From NCBI GenBank assembly GCA_902594335.1, contig CACJLY010000005.1:43922-107921 (forward strand): DNA of 64,000 bases. Reading direction: 5' to 3'. Under the pieces are notes generated by a model. The model saw only the letters and a list, made by a program, of their open reading frames with translations, was not told the origin of the DNA and did not search any database. A program made the translations under genes and the position numbers. Shown piece after piece: positions 28,241-36,924 of this stretch. The stretch is from an uncultured Pelagibacteraceae bacterium (GTDB taxonomy: Bacteria > Pseudomonadota > Alphaproteobacteria > Pelagibacterales > Pelagibacteraceae). The number at the start of each line of letters is the position of its first letter. The first letter of the stretch is position 1.

Positions 28241-28543
28241 TCAAATTTGTTGATGTTCTACTCCTTCAACAATAAACATTATTCTCTTAGTTGTATCATC
28301 TGCATAAGTCCAAGCAGATTTATATTCAGTCGATTCATGGCATGACATAGCATCATTGTAAGTCGGAAACTCCCATATTACAGTACGCACAACGTTTGGA
28401 CCACTAAATGACTTTAATTTTCCACCTCTTACTACTGGTTTTCCCCCATAACTTTTTATTATAGGAACAGCCTTTTCTCCATATTTTTTTAAGTTCTCCT
28501 GGCTTGAGATTTCTAAGTATAGACTTATCCAATAAGTTTTCAT
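28241..28543 (-). CDS. DUF1330 family protein (second of a tandem pair)
   Basis: 100 residues, same family as its neighbour: KPVVRGGKLKSFSG and TVIWEFPTYNDAMSCHESTE are the conserved strand-helix units, equivalent to RGGKNRT and VVEFSDYNTA in the other copy. The start ATG at 28543 follows an AAGGAT-like SD. Its divergent neighbour is a phosphoribosyltransferase. Function unknown. Confidence 0.85.
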   Translation of the reverse strand: MKTYWISLYLEISSQENLKKYGEKAVPIIKSYGGKPVVRGGKLKSFSGPNVVRTVIWEFPTYNDAMSCHESTEYKSAWTYADDTTKRIMFIVEGVEHQQI

Positions 28544-28586
28544 ATTTATCCTTTTTTAATATTTTTATTTATGATACCAAATTTTT

Positions 28587-29111
28587 ATGGCTGATAAATT
28601 AATAATTTCTTATGAAGAATATAAAAAGGTCGTCGAAAAACTTGCTTTAGAAATTGAAAAAAAATATAAGCCAACAGTATTAGTTGGCATCATGAGAGGT
28701 GCAGCTCCAATTATAGATATTTTATCTAGAATTTTTAAATTACCTACAGCTTATGTTGTAATTCAAAGTTACTCTGGTGATACGGTTCAAAATAAACAAG
28801 GGGAGCTAATATTTGCCAGAGATATAAGTTCAATTGCAACTAACGAAGATTTTAAAAAAGTACTGTTAGTAGATGATCTATCAGACACAGGCCTTACCTT
28901 AAATAAAAGTATAGAGTGGCTTAAAGAATATGAACCTGTTAAGAACCACATAAGTGAAATTAAAACAGCGTGTCTTTGGAAAAAAAAATCTTCCACTTTT
29001 ACACCTGATTTCTGTCCAATTTTATTAGACAATGATCCATGGATTGTTCAACCATCGGAGTACTATGATGAAATTGATATAGATGGTTTGAAAAAAAAGT
29101 ATTCTAAATAA
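28587..29111 (+). CDS. Purine-type phosphoribosyltransferase
   Basis: 174 residues with the type I PRTase fold. The PRPP-binding loop is KKVLLVDDLSDTGLTLNKSI (around 91-110), with the two acidic residues followed by D-T-G-x-T. VGIMRGAAPIIDILSRIF is the pyrophosphate loop. The C-terminal part (NDPWIVQPSEYYDEID) resembles Gpt/hypoxanthine-xanthine-guanine PRTases. It probably salvages a purine base. It faces the BMP-type ABC importer across a shared terminator, suggesting a common theme of nucleoside uptake and salvage. The exact base is unknown. Confidence 0.82.
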   Translation: MADKLIISYEEYKKVVEKLALEIEKKYKPTVLVGIMRGAAPIIDILSRIFKLPTAYVVIQSYSGDTVQNKQGELIFARDISSIATNEDFKKVLLVDDLSDTGLTLNKSIEWLKEYEPVKNHISEIKTACLWKKKSSTFTPDFCPILLDNDPWIVQPSEYYDEIDIDGLKKKYSK

Positions 29112-29113
29112 AA

Positions 29114-29137
29114 AAAGGCCAGACTAAGCTGGCCTTT
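29114..29137. terminator. Bidirectional rho-independent terminator
   Basis: AAAGGCCAG (29114-29122) and CTGGCCTTT (29129-29137) form a perfect 9-bp hairpin with a 6-nt ACTAAG loop. An A-run precedes it and TTTAATTTTAAT follows, so it can end transcription from both the phosphoribosyltransferase gene and the convergent substrate-binding gene. Confidence 0.85.
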
Positions 29138-29162
29138 AATTTTAATCTTTTGATAAAATTTC

Positions 29163-30227
29163 TTACTGTGGAATGTCTCCTTCTACTCCTTTAACGTAAA
29201 CATTCATTCCAGCTAGCATTCCATCGTCAGCTACAGCACCTTCGGCTACAAGAATGTTTCCTTTTTGATCATAAATTGGACCAGTAAATGAGTGAGCTTT
29301 TCCTGAAGCTAAGTCTTTTTGAAGTTGTTCCACTTCTTTTACTAAGTCGCTTCCCATTGCAGAATTATATGGTGCCATTGCCACCATTCCTTCTTTTAAT
29401 CCATGCCAAGTATCTTGTTGTTTCCAAGTCCCATCTCTTGCTGCAATTGATCTTTCTACATAGTAAGGCGCCCAATCATCTATAATTGATGTTAATATGG
29501 ATTTTGGAGCGAATCTTTGCATGTCACTCGCTTGACCAAAAGACCAAACTCCTGCTTTTTCTGCAACTTGTACCGGAGCAGTACTGTCAGTATGTTGCAT
29601 AATTATATCTGCACCTTGATCAATCAAAGCTTGAGCTGCTTCTGACTCTTTTCCTGGATCATACCAGGTAAAAACCCAAACAATTTTTGTTTTAATATCA
29701 GGATTTACTTTTTGAGCGGCTAATGTCATTGCATTAATTCCTCTTATAACCTCAGGAATTGGAAAAGAAGCAATGTATCCAATAGTATTTGTCTTAGTCA
29801 TCTTTCCAGCCATATGTCCTAATAAAGTTCTACCTTCATAAAATCTTGCAGAATATGTTGAGACATTTGAATGCTCTCTTTTGTAACCAGTTGCATGTTC
29901 AAATTTTACATTTGGAAAATCCTTAGCAACCTTGTTTGTTGGATCCATATATCCAAAACTAGTCGTAAAGATTAGGTCGTGACCAGATTGTGCTAATTGT
30001 CTTATAACTCTTTCAGCATCAGCACCTTCAGGTACACTTTCTACATAAGTAGTTTTTATTCCCAAAGCTTCCACTGCATTTCTTCCCTCATGGTGTTGGT
30101 ATGTCCATCCATGGTCTCCAGTTGGACCAACATAAACAAAACCAACTTTAAATTCTGCATTTGCATTTAAGCTGAAGCCAAGCAAAAATAATACAGAAAT
30201 TAAACTTCTTAAAAATAATTTATACAT
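29163..30227 (-). CDS. BMP-family ABC transporter substrate-binding protein (nucleoside type)
   Basis: Periplasmic binding protein, 354 residues, with a cleavable signal peptide (about 1-24, LISVLFLLGFSLNANA|EF). The mature N-terminus KVGFVYVGPTGDHGWTYQHH and the motifs TSFGYMDP and EHATGYK mark the BMP/PnrA (TmpC) family, which binds purine nucleosides or related compounds. It is the last gene of a four-gene importer operon, separated from the permease by 88 nt, which may hold an extra promoter to raise its level (a TTGACT-17-AATTAA arrangement is visible but weak). Confidence 0.92.
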   Translation of the reverse strand: MYKLFLRSLISVLFLLGFSLNANAEFKVGFVYVGPTGDHGWTYQHHEGRNAVEALGIKTTYVESVPEGADAERVIRQLAQSGHDLIFTTSFGYMDPTNKVAKDFPNVKFEHATGYKREHSNVSTYSARFYEGRTLLGHMAGKMTKTNTIGYIASFPIPEVIRGINAMTLAAQKVNPDIKTKIVWVFTWYDPGKESEAAQALIDQGADIIMQHTDSTAPVQVAEKAGVWSFGQASDMQRFAPKSILTSIIDDWAPYYVERSIAARDGTWKQQDTWHGLKEGMVAMAPYNSAMGSDLVKEVEQLQKDLASGKAHSFTGPIYDQKGNILVAEGAVADDGMLAGMNVYVKGVEGDIPQ

Positions 30228-30315
30228 TTGATTTCCCCTTTAAATTTAATTTTGTGATACTACAAACTAGTCAATATTCTAATAAAAAAAAATATTTATT
30301 TTGGAATAGCTAACA

Positions 30316-31248
30316 TCACTTTTCCTTATAGAAGATTTGTCCCAGCGAAGTTGGTGTATTCAGTTTTATTTTTCTACTATCACGAGAAATTACAACTAAA
30401 ACTATTATTGTCATGATGTAAGGTAATGCACTTAATAATTGAACTGGAATTCTCAAGCCCACTGCCTGCATATGCAATTGTAAAATTGTAATTCCACCAA
30501 ATATTAATGCACCTATAAGAACTTTAATTGGACTCCATGTTGCAAAAACTACTAAAGCTAGTGCGATCCATCCTCTGCCACCTGTCATATTCTCAATCCA
30601 TTGAGGAGTGTATATTAATGACAGATATGCGCCTGCCAGTCCACACATTGCACCTCCATAAAGAATGCAACTATATCTTACTAAAGTAACATTAATACCT
30701 TGATTAGAGGCGGAAGTTGGAGAATCTCCAACAGCCCTGATAATCAAACCAGTTTTAGTCTTCTTTAAAAAATAATTTGTCAAAAAAGGTAATCCAAATG
30801 CAAAATATAATATAATTGAGTGACCAAAGAATACTGGACCCAAAAACGGAATACTTTCTTTTAAATTAACGAATAATAATGGAAATTCCTTTCCTGGAAT
30901 GCCGACGAAATTCTTACCTATCATTGCTGACATTCCAATACCAAAGATAGTTAGTGCAAGACCTGTTGCTACGTGATTTGTAAGGAGTGATTGGGTAAGC
31001 AATCCAAAAATAAGAGATATAATTAAACCTGACAGCATAGAGCCTACTACTGCAAAAAATAAATTATCAGTCACTACCATTAAAGCAAATCCAGAGATTG
31101 CTCCAATTATCATCATTCCTTCTACCCCAAGATTTAAAACACCAGATCTTTCGGTTATTAATTCCCCAGATGCAGCAAGTATTAAAGGAACTGATGATGC
31201 CATGATGGCACCAATTAAAATACCTATAAAATTTAAATCAAAGCTCAT
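30316..31248 (-). CDS. ABC transporter permease (BMP/nucleoside importer, second subunit)
   Basis: Hydrophobic protein of 310 residues (branched-chain/ribose-type permease fold). GELITERSGVLNLGVEGMMI at about 27-46 is the standard signature of this permease group, and SQGINVTLVRY lies in the cytoplasmic EAA-like loop. It pairs with the 357-residue permease whose gene overlaps its start by 11 nt. Together they form the membrane channel of the importer served by the binding protein and ATPase here. Confidence 0.92.
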   Translation of the reverse strand: MSFDLNFIGILIGAIMASSVPLILAASGELITERSGVLNLGVEGMMIIGAISGFALMVVTDNLFFAVVGSMLSGLIISLIFGLLTQSLLTNHVATGLALTIFGIGMSAMIGKNFVGIPGKEFPLLFVNLKESIPFLGPVFFGHSIILYFAFGLPFLTNYFLKKTKTGLIIRAVGDSPTSASNQGINVTLVRYSCILYGGAMCGLAGAYLSLIYTPQWIENMTGGRGWIALALVVFATWSPIKVLIGALIFGGITILQLHMQAVGLRIPVQLLSALPYIMTIIVLVVISRDSRKIKLNTPTSLGQIFYKEK

Positions 31249-32311
31249 TTTTTTTTAAACCTAAAAATTTTATTTTAAAAAATAATAAATAATCAGACCC
31301 AAGAAGAAAAAATAAAATCATTCCTTGAAAAACTTGACCTGTATATTTTGGTACTTGCAAAAATATCTGAGCTGTTTCTGCTCCTAAATAAGTTAGAGCA
31401 ACAATAAGAGATGCAAAAATAATTCCAATTGGATTTAGTCTTCCTAAAAAAGCAACAATTATTGCTGTGAAGCCATAATCAGGAGAAATATTTCTATGTA
31501 ATTGTCCTATTGGCCCTGTTATCTCTCCTACACCCGCAAGACCAGCACATGCTCCACTAATCATAAAAACAATAATAATCATTGTCTTACCTTTGAACCC
31601 TGCATATTTTGCAGTTTTTAAACTTAAGCCTGAAACTTTTATTTGAAAACCTAAATAAGTTTTGTACAAAATAATCCAACTTAAGAATACAGTGATTAGA
31701 GTAATAAATATTCCAGCATGAATTCTTAAACCGTCAAATAAAATTGGCATTCTTGCAGGCTCACTAAATTGTCTTGTTTCTGGAAAATTAAAACCTTCAG
31801 GATTGCTCCAAGGACCAACCACTAAATAATCTAATAATAATTTTGCAACATAAACCAGCATTAAGCTGACTAAAATTTCATTAGTGTTAAAATAGGTTTT
31901 TAAAATTGCTGGTATCATTGCAAATAGCATCCCACCAATTGCTCCAGACAAAATAATTATTGGTAAAACATAAAATCCATCATGATTATAAAATATCAAA
32001 GCAACTCCGCCGCCGACTATTCCACCAAAAATAAGCTGACCCTCTGCACCAATATTCCAATTATTACTTTTAAAACAAAAAGATAAACCTATCGCTATTA
32101 AACAAAGCGGTGTAGCTTTTACCAAAAGTTCACTTAATCCGTATAAATCTGAAATGGGTGTAATAAAAAAAAATTTTAAAGCTTCAATAGGATTAAACCC
32201 CAAAATAAAAAAAATAATCCCACCACCAAATAATGTAAGAAAAATCGCTAAGACCGGTGTTAAAAAGTAAATTGATCGAGATACATTGTTACGCTTTTCA
32301 ACTTTAATCAA
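31238..32311 (-). CDS. ABC transporter permease (BMP/nucleoside importer, first subunit)
   Basis: 357-residue polytopic permease. The motif FCFKSNNWNIGAEGQLIFGG matches the conserved 'N-IGAEGQ' segment of the YufP/NupB-like subunit. The long N-terminal hydrophobic stretch (LTPVLAIFLTLFGGGIIFFI) begins the first helices. It overlaps the ATPase gene by 8 nt upstream and the other permease by 11 nt downstream. Confidence 0.92.
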   Translation of the reverse strand: MIKVEKRNNVSRSIYFLTPVLAIFLTLFGGGIIFFILGFNPIEALKFFFITPISDLYGLSELLVKATPLCLIAIGLSFCFKSNNWNIGAEGQLIFGGIVGGGVALIFYNHDGFYVLPIIILSGAIGGMLFAMIPAILKTYFNTNEILVSLMLVYVAKLLLDYLVVGPWSNPEGFNFPETRQFSEPARMPILFDGLRIHAGIFITLITVFLSWIILYKTYLGFQIKVSGLSLKTAKYAGFKGKTMIIIVFMISGACAGLAGVGEITGPIGQLHRNISPDYGFTAIIVAFLGRLNPIGIIFASLIVALTYLGAETAQIFLQVPKYTGQVFQGMILFFLLGSDYLLFFKIKFLGLKKNEL

Positions 32312-33803
32312 TTGAACCTCCTCCCATCAAAATTCCTAATTTTTCAGCCGTAACAGTATCTGCATTCATTATTTTAGATAGTTTACCTTTATAAATTACA
32401 CAAATACGGTCACTTAATTTTAATAGTTCATCGTTATCAGTAGAAATTAATATTGATGATTTTCCTTGTTCATTAATTTGAATTAATGTTTCATGAATAT
32501 AGTTGATCGCACCAACATCAAGACCCCATGTGGGGTTAAAACATACCAACAATTCAGGCGAAGTAATTAATTCTCTTCCAATAATTAATTTTTGAAGATT
32601 TCCGCCAGATAAAAATTGACTTTTTAATTCAACATTGTCTGTATTAACAGAAAAATTAGAAAGTATCTTTTTTGAGTGTTCTTTTATTTTTTTTTCATTC
32701 ACTAAACCTTTTTCAAAAAAGTTTGATGACTTAAAATTGTTTAATGCAACATTTTCATATATCTTTAACTCAGGTACTGCAGCTTGAGAGATGCGATCTT
32801 CAGGTGAAAAAGCCATAAGGTATTCTCTTCTTTCTCTAGGATTCAACTTGGCAATTTCTTTATTTCTAAACATTATAGAAGTACCTTCGATAATTATTTC
32901 TCCACTCAGTATTTGGAATAATTCATTTTGTCCATTTCCTGAAATCCCAGCTATACCTAAACACTCTCCTTTTTTTAAAGAAAGGTTTAAATTATTTAAA
33001 TTTGTTTCATATGGGTCGTCACTTTTAAAATTTAAATTTGAGATTTTTAAAATTTCCTCACTATTTTTAAAATTATTAATTTTTTTTTTAATAGTATTTA
33101 AATTTTCACCTACCATTTTATTAGCTAAACTCTCAATTTTTTCATCAATTGTATTACTAACTGAAACTACTTTGCCTTTTCTCATTACGGCTACCTCATC
33201 ACAAAGTGACAAAACTTCTTTTAATTTGTGAGTAATATAAATAATTAAAATTCCATCTTTAGAAAATTGTTTTAAAGAAATAAATAAATCATCAGTTTCT
33301 TGTTCAGTTAAAACTGATGTAGGTTCATCCATAATCAGCACTTTTGGATTTCTAATTAAACACCTTATAATTTCTACTTTTTGTTTTTGACCTGCCGATA
33401 AATTTAGAACTGGAATATCTAGATCAATTTTAAAATTGTACTTTTTTAATATATCGTTGACTAATGCTCTTAGTTCTTCATCTTTTTTGTCACTATCGAT
33501 ACTTAAATTTTCAAATACAGATAAAGTTTCGAAGAGATTGAAATGTTGAAAAACCATTCCAATATTATTTTTTTTGGCATCTAGGGGAGAGTTAAGTTTA
33601 ATACTTTCATTATTTAAAAAAACTTCACCCTCATCAGGCTTTACTACTCCAGACAAGATTTTAACTAGCGTAGACTTACCAGCACCATTTTCTCCCAATA
33701 AAGCGTATATTTTCCCACTCCCAAATTCCAATGATACTTTGTCATTTGCAATGCATCCTGGGTAAATTTTTGAAATTTCTGATACTTTGAGTTTTGTATT
33801 CAT
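32304..33803 (-). CDS. ABC transporter ATP-binding protein with two ATPase domains (nucleoside importer)
   Basis: 499-residue fused dimer of ABC domains, as in NupO/YufO and sugar importers. Domain 1 has Walker A GENGAGKSTLVKIL, signature LSAGQKQKVEIIR and Walker B VLIMDEPTSVLT. Domain 2 has a degenerate Walker A (GISGNGQNE), signature LSGGNLQKLIIGREL and LLVCFNPTWGLDVGA, where the usual Walker B acidic residue is not in place, so probably only one site hydrolyses ATP well. It is the first gene of the operon, with start 139 nt from a divergent lipoprotein gene. Confidence 0.92.
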   Translation of the reverse strand: MNTKLKVSEISKIYPGCIANDKVSLEFGSGKIYALLGENGAGKSTLVKILSGVVKPDEGEVFLNNESIKLNSPLDAKKNNIGMVFQHFNLFETLSVFENLSIDSDKKDEELRALVNDILKKYNFKIDLDIPVLNLSAGQKQKVEIIRCLIRNPKVLIMDEPTSVLTEQETDDLFISLKQFSKDGILIIYITHKLKEVLSLCDEVAVMRKGKVVSVSNTIDEKIESLANKMVGENLNTIKKKINNFKNSEEILKISNLNFKSDDPYETNLNNLNLSLKKGECLGIAGISGNGQNELFQILSGEIIIEGTSIMFRNKEIAKLNPRERREYLMAFSPEDRISQAAVPELKIYENVALNNFKSSNFFEKGLVNEKKIKEHSKKILSNFSVNTDNVELKSQFLSGGNLQKLIIGRELITSPELLVCFNPTWGLDVGAINYIHETLIQINEQGKSSILISTDNDELLKLSDRICVIYKGKLSKIMNADTVTAEKLGILMGGGSID

Positions 33804-33942
33804 TAGAATCGGTTTGATAGTAATAAAAATAAAGAATTAAGTAATATAAATACATTATATTTACCTAATTTTGATGGAAAACTTATTTTTTTTTCAACTT
33901 TTAAGTTAATCTTTTGTCACATTTCAGTATTATAATAGAATA

Positions 33943-34245
33943 ATGAAAAACAAATTCGCTATCATATTAATACCAATTCTTTTTTTTACTGCAGGCTGCC
34001 AAACTATTCAAAAAAAAACTGACGAGGTTGTAGAAAAGGAAAATCAAAAATATGGATTATTTGTCGGTGGAGAAGTTAATAAAATGAAATTAGAATTAGG
34101 GGCTCCTAGCGAAGACATGATAAATGATACTGGCAATGAAGTGTTAATTTATAAAACAAAAAAATACGGTGTACCGTGTGAAAGAAGATTTGAAGTCAAC
34201 GCTGGTGGAACTATAATTGCTTTCAGTTCTAGTGGATGTTTTTAA
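33943..34245 (+). CDS. Small lipoprotein of unknown function
   Basis: 100 residues with a lipoprotein signal (FAIILIPILFFTAGC, Cys about 19). The mature part has a short helical linker (TIQKKTDEVVEKENQKYGLF), then a beta-rich region with VNKMKLELGAPSED, loosely like the small SmpA/BamE-type fold (KxxLGxP), and a conserved-looking pair CERRFEV...SSGCF that could form a disulfide. I do not recognise a named family. It has its own promoter region with TATAAT near 33930 and a hairpin right after the stop. Confidence 0.7.
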   Translation: MKNKFAIILIPILFFTAGCQTIQKKTDEVVEKENQKYGLFVGGEVNKMKLELGAPSEDMINDTGNEVLIYKTKKYGVPCERRFEVNAGGTIIAFSSSGCF

Positions 34246-34246
34246 A

Positions 34247-34268
34247 CTTGTGGGGCGAACCCCACAAG
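34247..34268. terminator. Strong hairpin between lipoprotein gene and hsp20
   Basis: CTTGTGGGG (34247-34255) and CCCCACAAG (34260-34268) pair perfectly around a CGAA tetraloop, an unusually GC-rich stem for this genome. There is no long T-run on the plus side; on the minus side TTTAAAAA follows. It most likely acts as a bidirectional terminator or 3' stabiliser between two convergent genes. Confidence 0.7.
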
Positions 34269-34283
34269 CAAGGTTAAAATTTA

Positions 34284-34730
34284 TTACTTAATATCAATAA
34301 GTCTTTTTTTCTTATGATCTGGTAAAATTCTTTCACATGCAATTGTCAAAAGACCATCCTTAAGTTCAGCTCCATTTACTTTTACATCATCTGCAATAGT
34401 AAAAGATCTTGCGAATTGTCTTTGTGATATGCCCTTGTGAATTATTTCACCGTCTGCAATTTGATCTTCAGACTTATTAAGCTGTTTAGTTCTTACAGTT
34501 AATATATTGTCTTCAAACTCAACCTCGACATCTTTTTTATTAAAACCAGCTAACGCAACTTCAATTGAATAGTTGTCTTTGCCAGTTTTTCTTATGTTAT
34601 ATGGTGGATAATTTGATTGCATTGTCATGCCACCATTACCAAGCATACTTTCAAATTGGTCAAACATATCATCGAAACCAATAGAAAAAGGTCTTAGTGA
34701 GTTAAAGATAGATAGATCCTTACTTGTCAT
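34284..34730 (-). CDS. Hsp20-family small heat shock protein
   Basis: Small chaperone of 148 residues holding unfolding proteins. The alpha-crystallin domain (about 40-132) includes YNIRKTGKDNYSIEVALAGF, DVEVEFEDNILTVRT and, at its end, ADDVKVNGAELKDGLLTIA (the GxLxI-like strand). The sequence is closest in style to IbpA/HspA-type proteins of alphaproteobacteria (N-terminus TSKDLSIFNSLRPFSIGFDD). The C-terminal tail HKKKRLIDIK replaces the usual I-x-I motif with IDI. Its leader holds a ROSE-like thermometer. Confidence 0.93.
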   Translation of the reverse strand: MTSKDLSIFNSLRPFSIGFDDMFDQFESMLGNGGMTMQSNYPPYNIRKTGKDNYSIEVALAGFNKKDVEVEFEDNILTVRTKQLNKSEDQIADGEIIHKGISQRQFARSFTIADDVKVNGAELKDGLLTIACERILPDHKKKRLIDIK

Positions 34731-34735
34731 ATTTA

Positions 34736-34790
34736 CTCCTTTTGTTAAGCAAGTTAATTTATGTAAGCCCCATAAGGCGACCTACATCTC
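34736..34790 (-). promoter_or_regulatory. Candidate ROSE-like RNA thermometer in the hsp20 leader
   Basis: On the minus strand CUUGCUU (34753-34747) can pair with AAGGAG (34741-34736), the Shine-Dalgarno of hsp20, around an AACAA loop, leaving one bulged G. ROSE elements, which control small heat shock genes in rhizobia, have exactly this arrangement: U(U/C)GCU opposite the SD with a bulged G. Upstream an imperfect hairpin (ATGTA ... TACAT, 34786-34760) resembles the extra ROSE stems. A TATAAT at 34810-34805 would start the RNA near 34798. Confidence 0.55.
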
Positions 34791-34830
34791 TTATGTGGTG
34801 ACTAATTATAAAATTTCAATACAAGATTAT

Positions 34831-36906
34831 TTAAATTTTTTCTGCAATTTTTAAAGCAAAAGCATAATCAAGAGCTATTTCTTCTATAGCACCATCTCTA
34901 CCAGATTTTCCTCCATGACCAGCATTCATTTCAGTTTTTAATAATAATAAATTATTATCTGTTTTATAGTCTCTTAGTTTGGCAGTGAATTTTGCAGGTT
35001 CATCAAACAGAACTCTATTGTCACTAAGACTAGTAGTGATTAAAATATTTGGATAATCCATTTTTTTAATATTATTGTAAGGAGCATAAGAGTAAATATA
35101 GTCAAAATGATCTTTGTTATCTTTAGCATTTCCAAATTCATCAAATTCTCCAATTGTTAATGGTAGAGAATGGTCAAGGTTAGTGGTCAAAGAGTCTACA
35201 AAAGGCACAGCCATTATTAACCCTAAAAATAGCTCAGGTGCTTCATTTACAACTGCCCCCATCAACAACCCACCTGCTGAACCACCCATTCCTATAATTT
35301 TTCCTTTAGACGTATATTTTTTTTCAATCAAGAATTTTCCAACAGCAATATAATCTTCAAATGTATTTTTTTTGTTTAAAAGTTTTCCTTCCTTCCACCA
35401 TTTCATTCCTCTTTCCATTCCCCCTCTTATATGTGCTGTAACCCAAATTATATTTCTATTAATTAAGCTTAATCGTGTAGATGAAAACCCAGGCGACATT
35501 GAATTACCATAAGAACCATAACCATATAACAAAATATTTGACGACCCATCCAGAATTGTATCTTTATGTCTTGTTATAGTTATTGGTACCATTCGTCCGT
35601 CATGAGACGGGCATTCAATTCGTTCAACAATATAATCATTCGGGTTATGTCCAGATGGTATTTCTTGTTCTTTAACAAGTTTTTTTTCTTTTGATTTTAA
35701 ATTATATAAAAAAGTCCTTCCTGGAGTTTTAGGAGATGAATATGATAAATATACATTATCAGTATCTTTATCTTTTTGAATTAAAGATATGCTTGGAACT
35801 ATTACTTTCTCGTCACTAAAAACTATCTCTTCCTCTTTATTTGTTTTGGGATTTCTCAAAATTATTTTTCCTAATGCATTAGAGGTCTCTGATCTAATTA
35901 TCCAATGATTTAAGAATACCAAACCTCCTATCAATACTTCATCTTTTGCATTAACGAATGGCACCCAGTTTTGTTCAACTAAATCATTACATCTATCAAT
36001 CTTAAAATCTTCAGCATTTTCATTGGTATGTTTGTAAAAATATCTATCCCAGGAGTTTACAGAGTAAATTATACCTCTTTTTCTCTTTTGGATTAATTTA
36101 GGATTTGGATTATTTTCGTCAATTTTAAAATAATATTGTTCCGATGTATTATGATCAGAACTTGTAATCATAAAATATTTTTCATCTGAACTTAAACCTA
36201 TACCTACTGTAAAAGCTTCACTTTTTTCCTCAAATATTAACTTATCTTCTTTTACAGGAGTACCAATTTTATGTCTGTATATTGTTCTCGGTCTATGATG
36301 TTCATCTAATTTTGAGTAAAATATAAATTTATCATCTAAACTAAATTCTATACTTCCACTCGTTTCTTCAATTTTTTCTGTAACCAATTTACCTGATTTT
36401 ATATCTCTTATATAAATTGTATAATATTCAGAACCTTTTAAATCCAAAGAGTATCCTAGAAATTTATCATCAAAACTTACTTCAAGATCTCCCAAACCAA
36501 AATACTCTGTATTTAGTTTTTCTTTCTCAAGATCACCATTCCAAATTTCTTCAACTTTTTCCTCTCCAATTTTTCTTCTTAATTTAATTGAATAGTTACC
36601 TTTTGCTGTGGTTTTAGTCCAATATTCGAAATTTTTATCTTTGAAGGGTAAAGACTCATCGTCTAATTTAATTCTACTTTTAATTTCATTAAAAATTTTT
36701 TTTCTAATTTCCTTGGTATCATTCATTTGATATTCAAAGTAATCATTCTCTTTTTCTAAATACTTTCTCACTTCTGGTAATAATTTTGAGCTATCTTTTA
36801 AAACATCGAGTATATTTGATTGGTGAATCCAACTATAGTTATCCTCCCAAGTTGTGTTGTGACAAGATTTTATTTCAGGTTTCTTTTCAAGTTGTGGTAT
36901 TTTCAT
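34831..36906 (-). CDS. ptrB: Oligopeptidase B (S9 family serine peptidase)
   Basis: Cytoplasmic serine peptidase cleaving short peptides after basic residues, 691 residues. The N-terminal seven-blade propeller (about 70-410) is followed by an alpha/beta hydrolase domain with GYGSYGNSMSPGFSS, TAHIRGGMERGMKWW, the nucleophile Ser543 in GMGGSAGGLLMGAV, and His664 in NAGHGGKSGR. All triad regions appear intact. No signal peptide. Convergent neighbours are absent: it is divergent from a J-domain gene by 18 nt and followed by the hsp20 leader. Confidence 0.93.
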   Translation of the reverse strand: MKIPQLEKKPEIKSCHNTTWEDNYSWIHQSNILDVLKDSSKLLPEVRKYLEKENDYFEYQMNDTKEIRKKIFNEIKSRIKLDDESLPFKDKNFEYWTKTTAKGNYSIKLRRKIGEEKVEEIWNGDLEKEKLNTEYFGLGDLEVSFDDKFLGYSLDLKGSEYYTIYIRDIKSGKLVTEKIEETSGSIEFSLDDKFIFYSKLDEHHRPRTIYRHKIGTPVKEDKLIFEEKSEAFTVGIGLSSDEKYFMITSSDHNTSEQYYFKIDENNPNPKLIQKRKRGIIYSVNSWDRYFYKHTNENAEDFKIDRCNDLVEQNWVPFVNAKDEVLIGGLVFLNHWIIRSETSNALGKIILRNPKTNKEEEIVFSDEKVIVPSISLIQKDKDTDNVYLSYSSPKTPGRTFLYNLKSKEKKLVKEQEIPSGHNPNDYIVERIECPSHDGRMVPITITRHKDTILDGSSNILLYGYGSYGNSMSPGFSSTRLSLINRNIIWVTAHIRGGMERGMKWWKEGKLLNKKNTFEDYIAVGKFLIEKKYTSKGKIIGMGGSAGGLLMGAVVNEAPELFLGLIMAVPFVDSLTTNLDHSLPLTIGEFDEFGNAKDNKDHFDYIYSYAPYNNIKKMDYPNILITTSLSDNRVLFDEPAKFTAKLRDYKTDNNLLLLKTEMNAGHGGKSGRDGAIEEIALDYAFALKIAEKI

Positions 36907-36924
36907 TTAGGAAATTATTAATAT

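Noticed and set aside
33804..33942. Purine riboswitch ahead of the nucleoside importer ATPase gene
   Set aside because: The AT-rich spacer lacks the paired P2/P3 loops and conserved junction of purine riboswitches.
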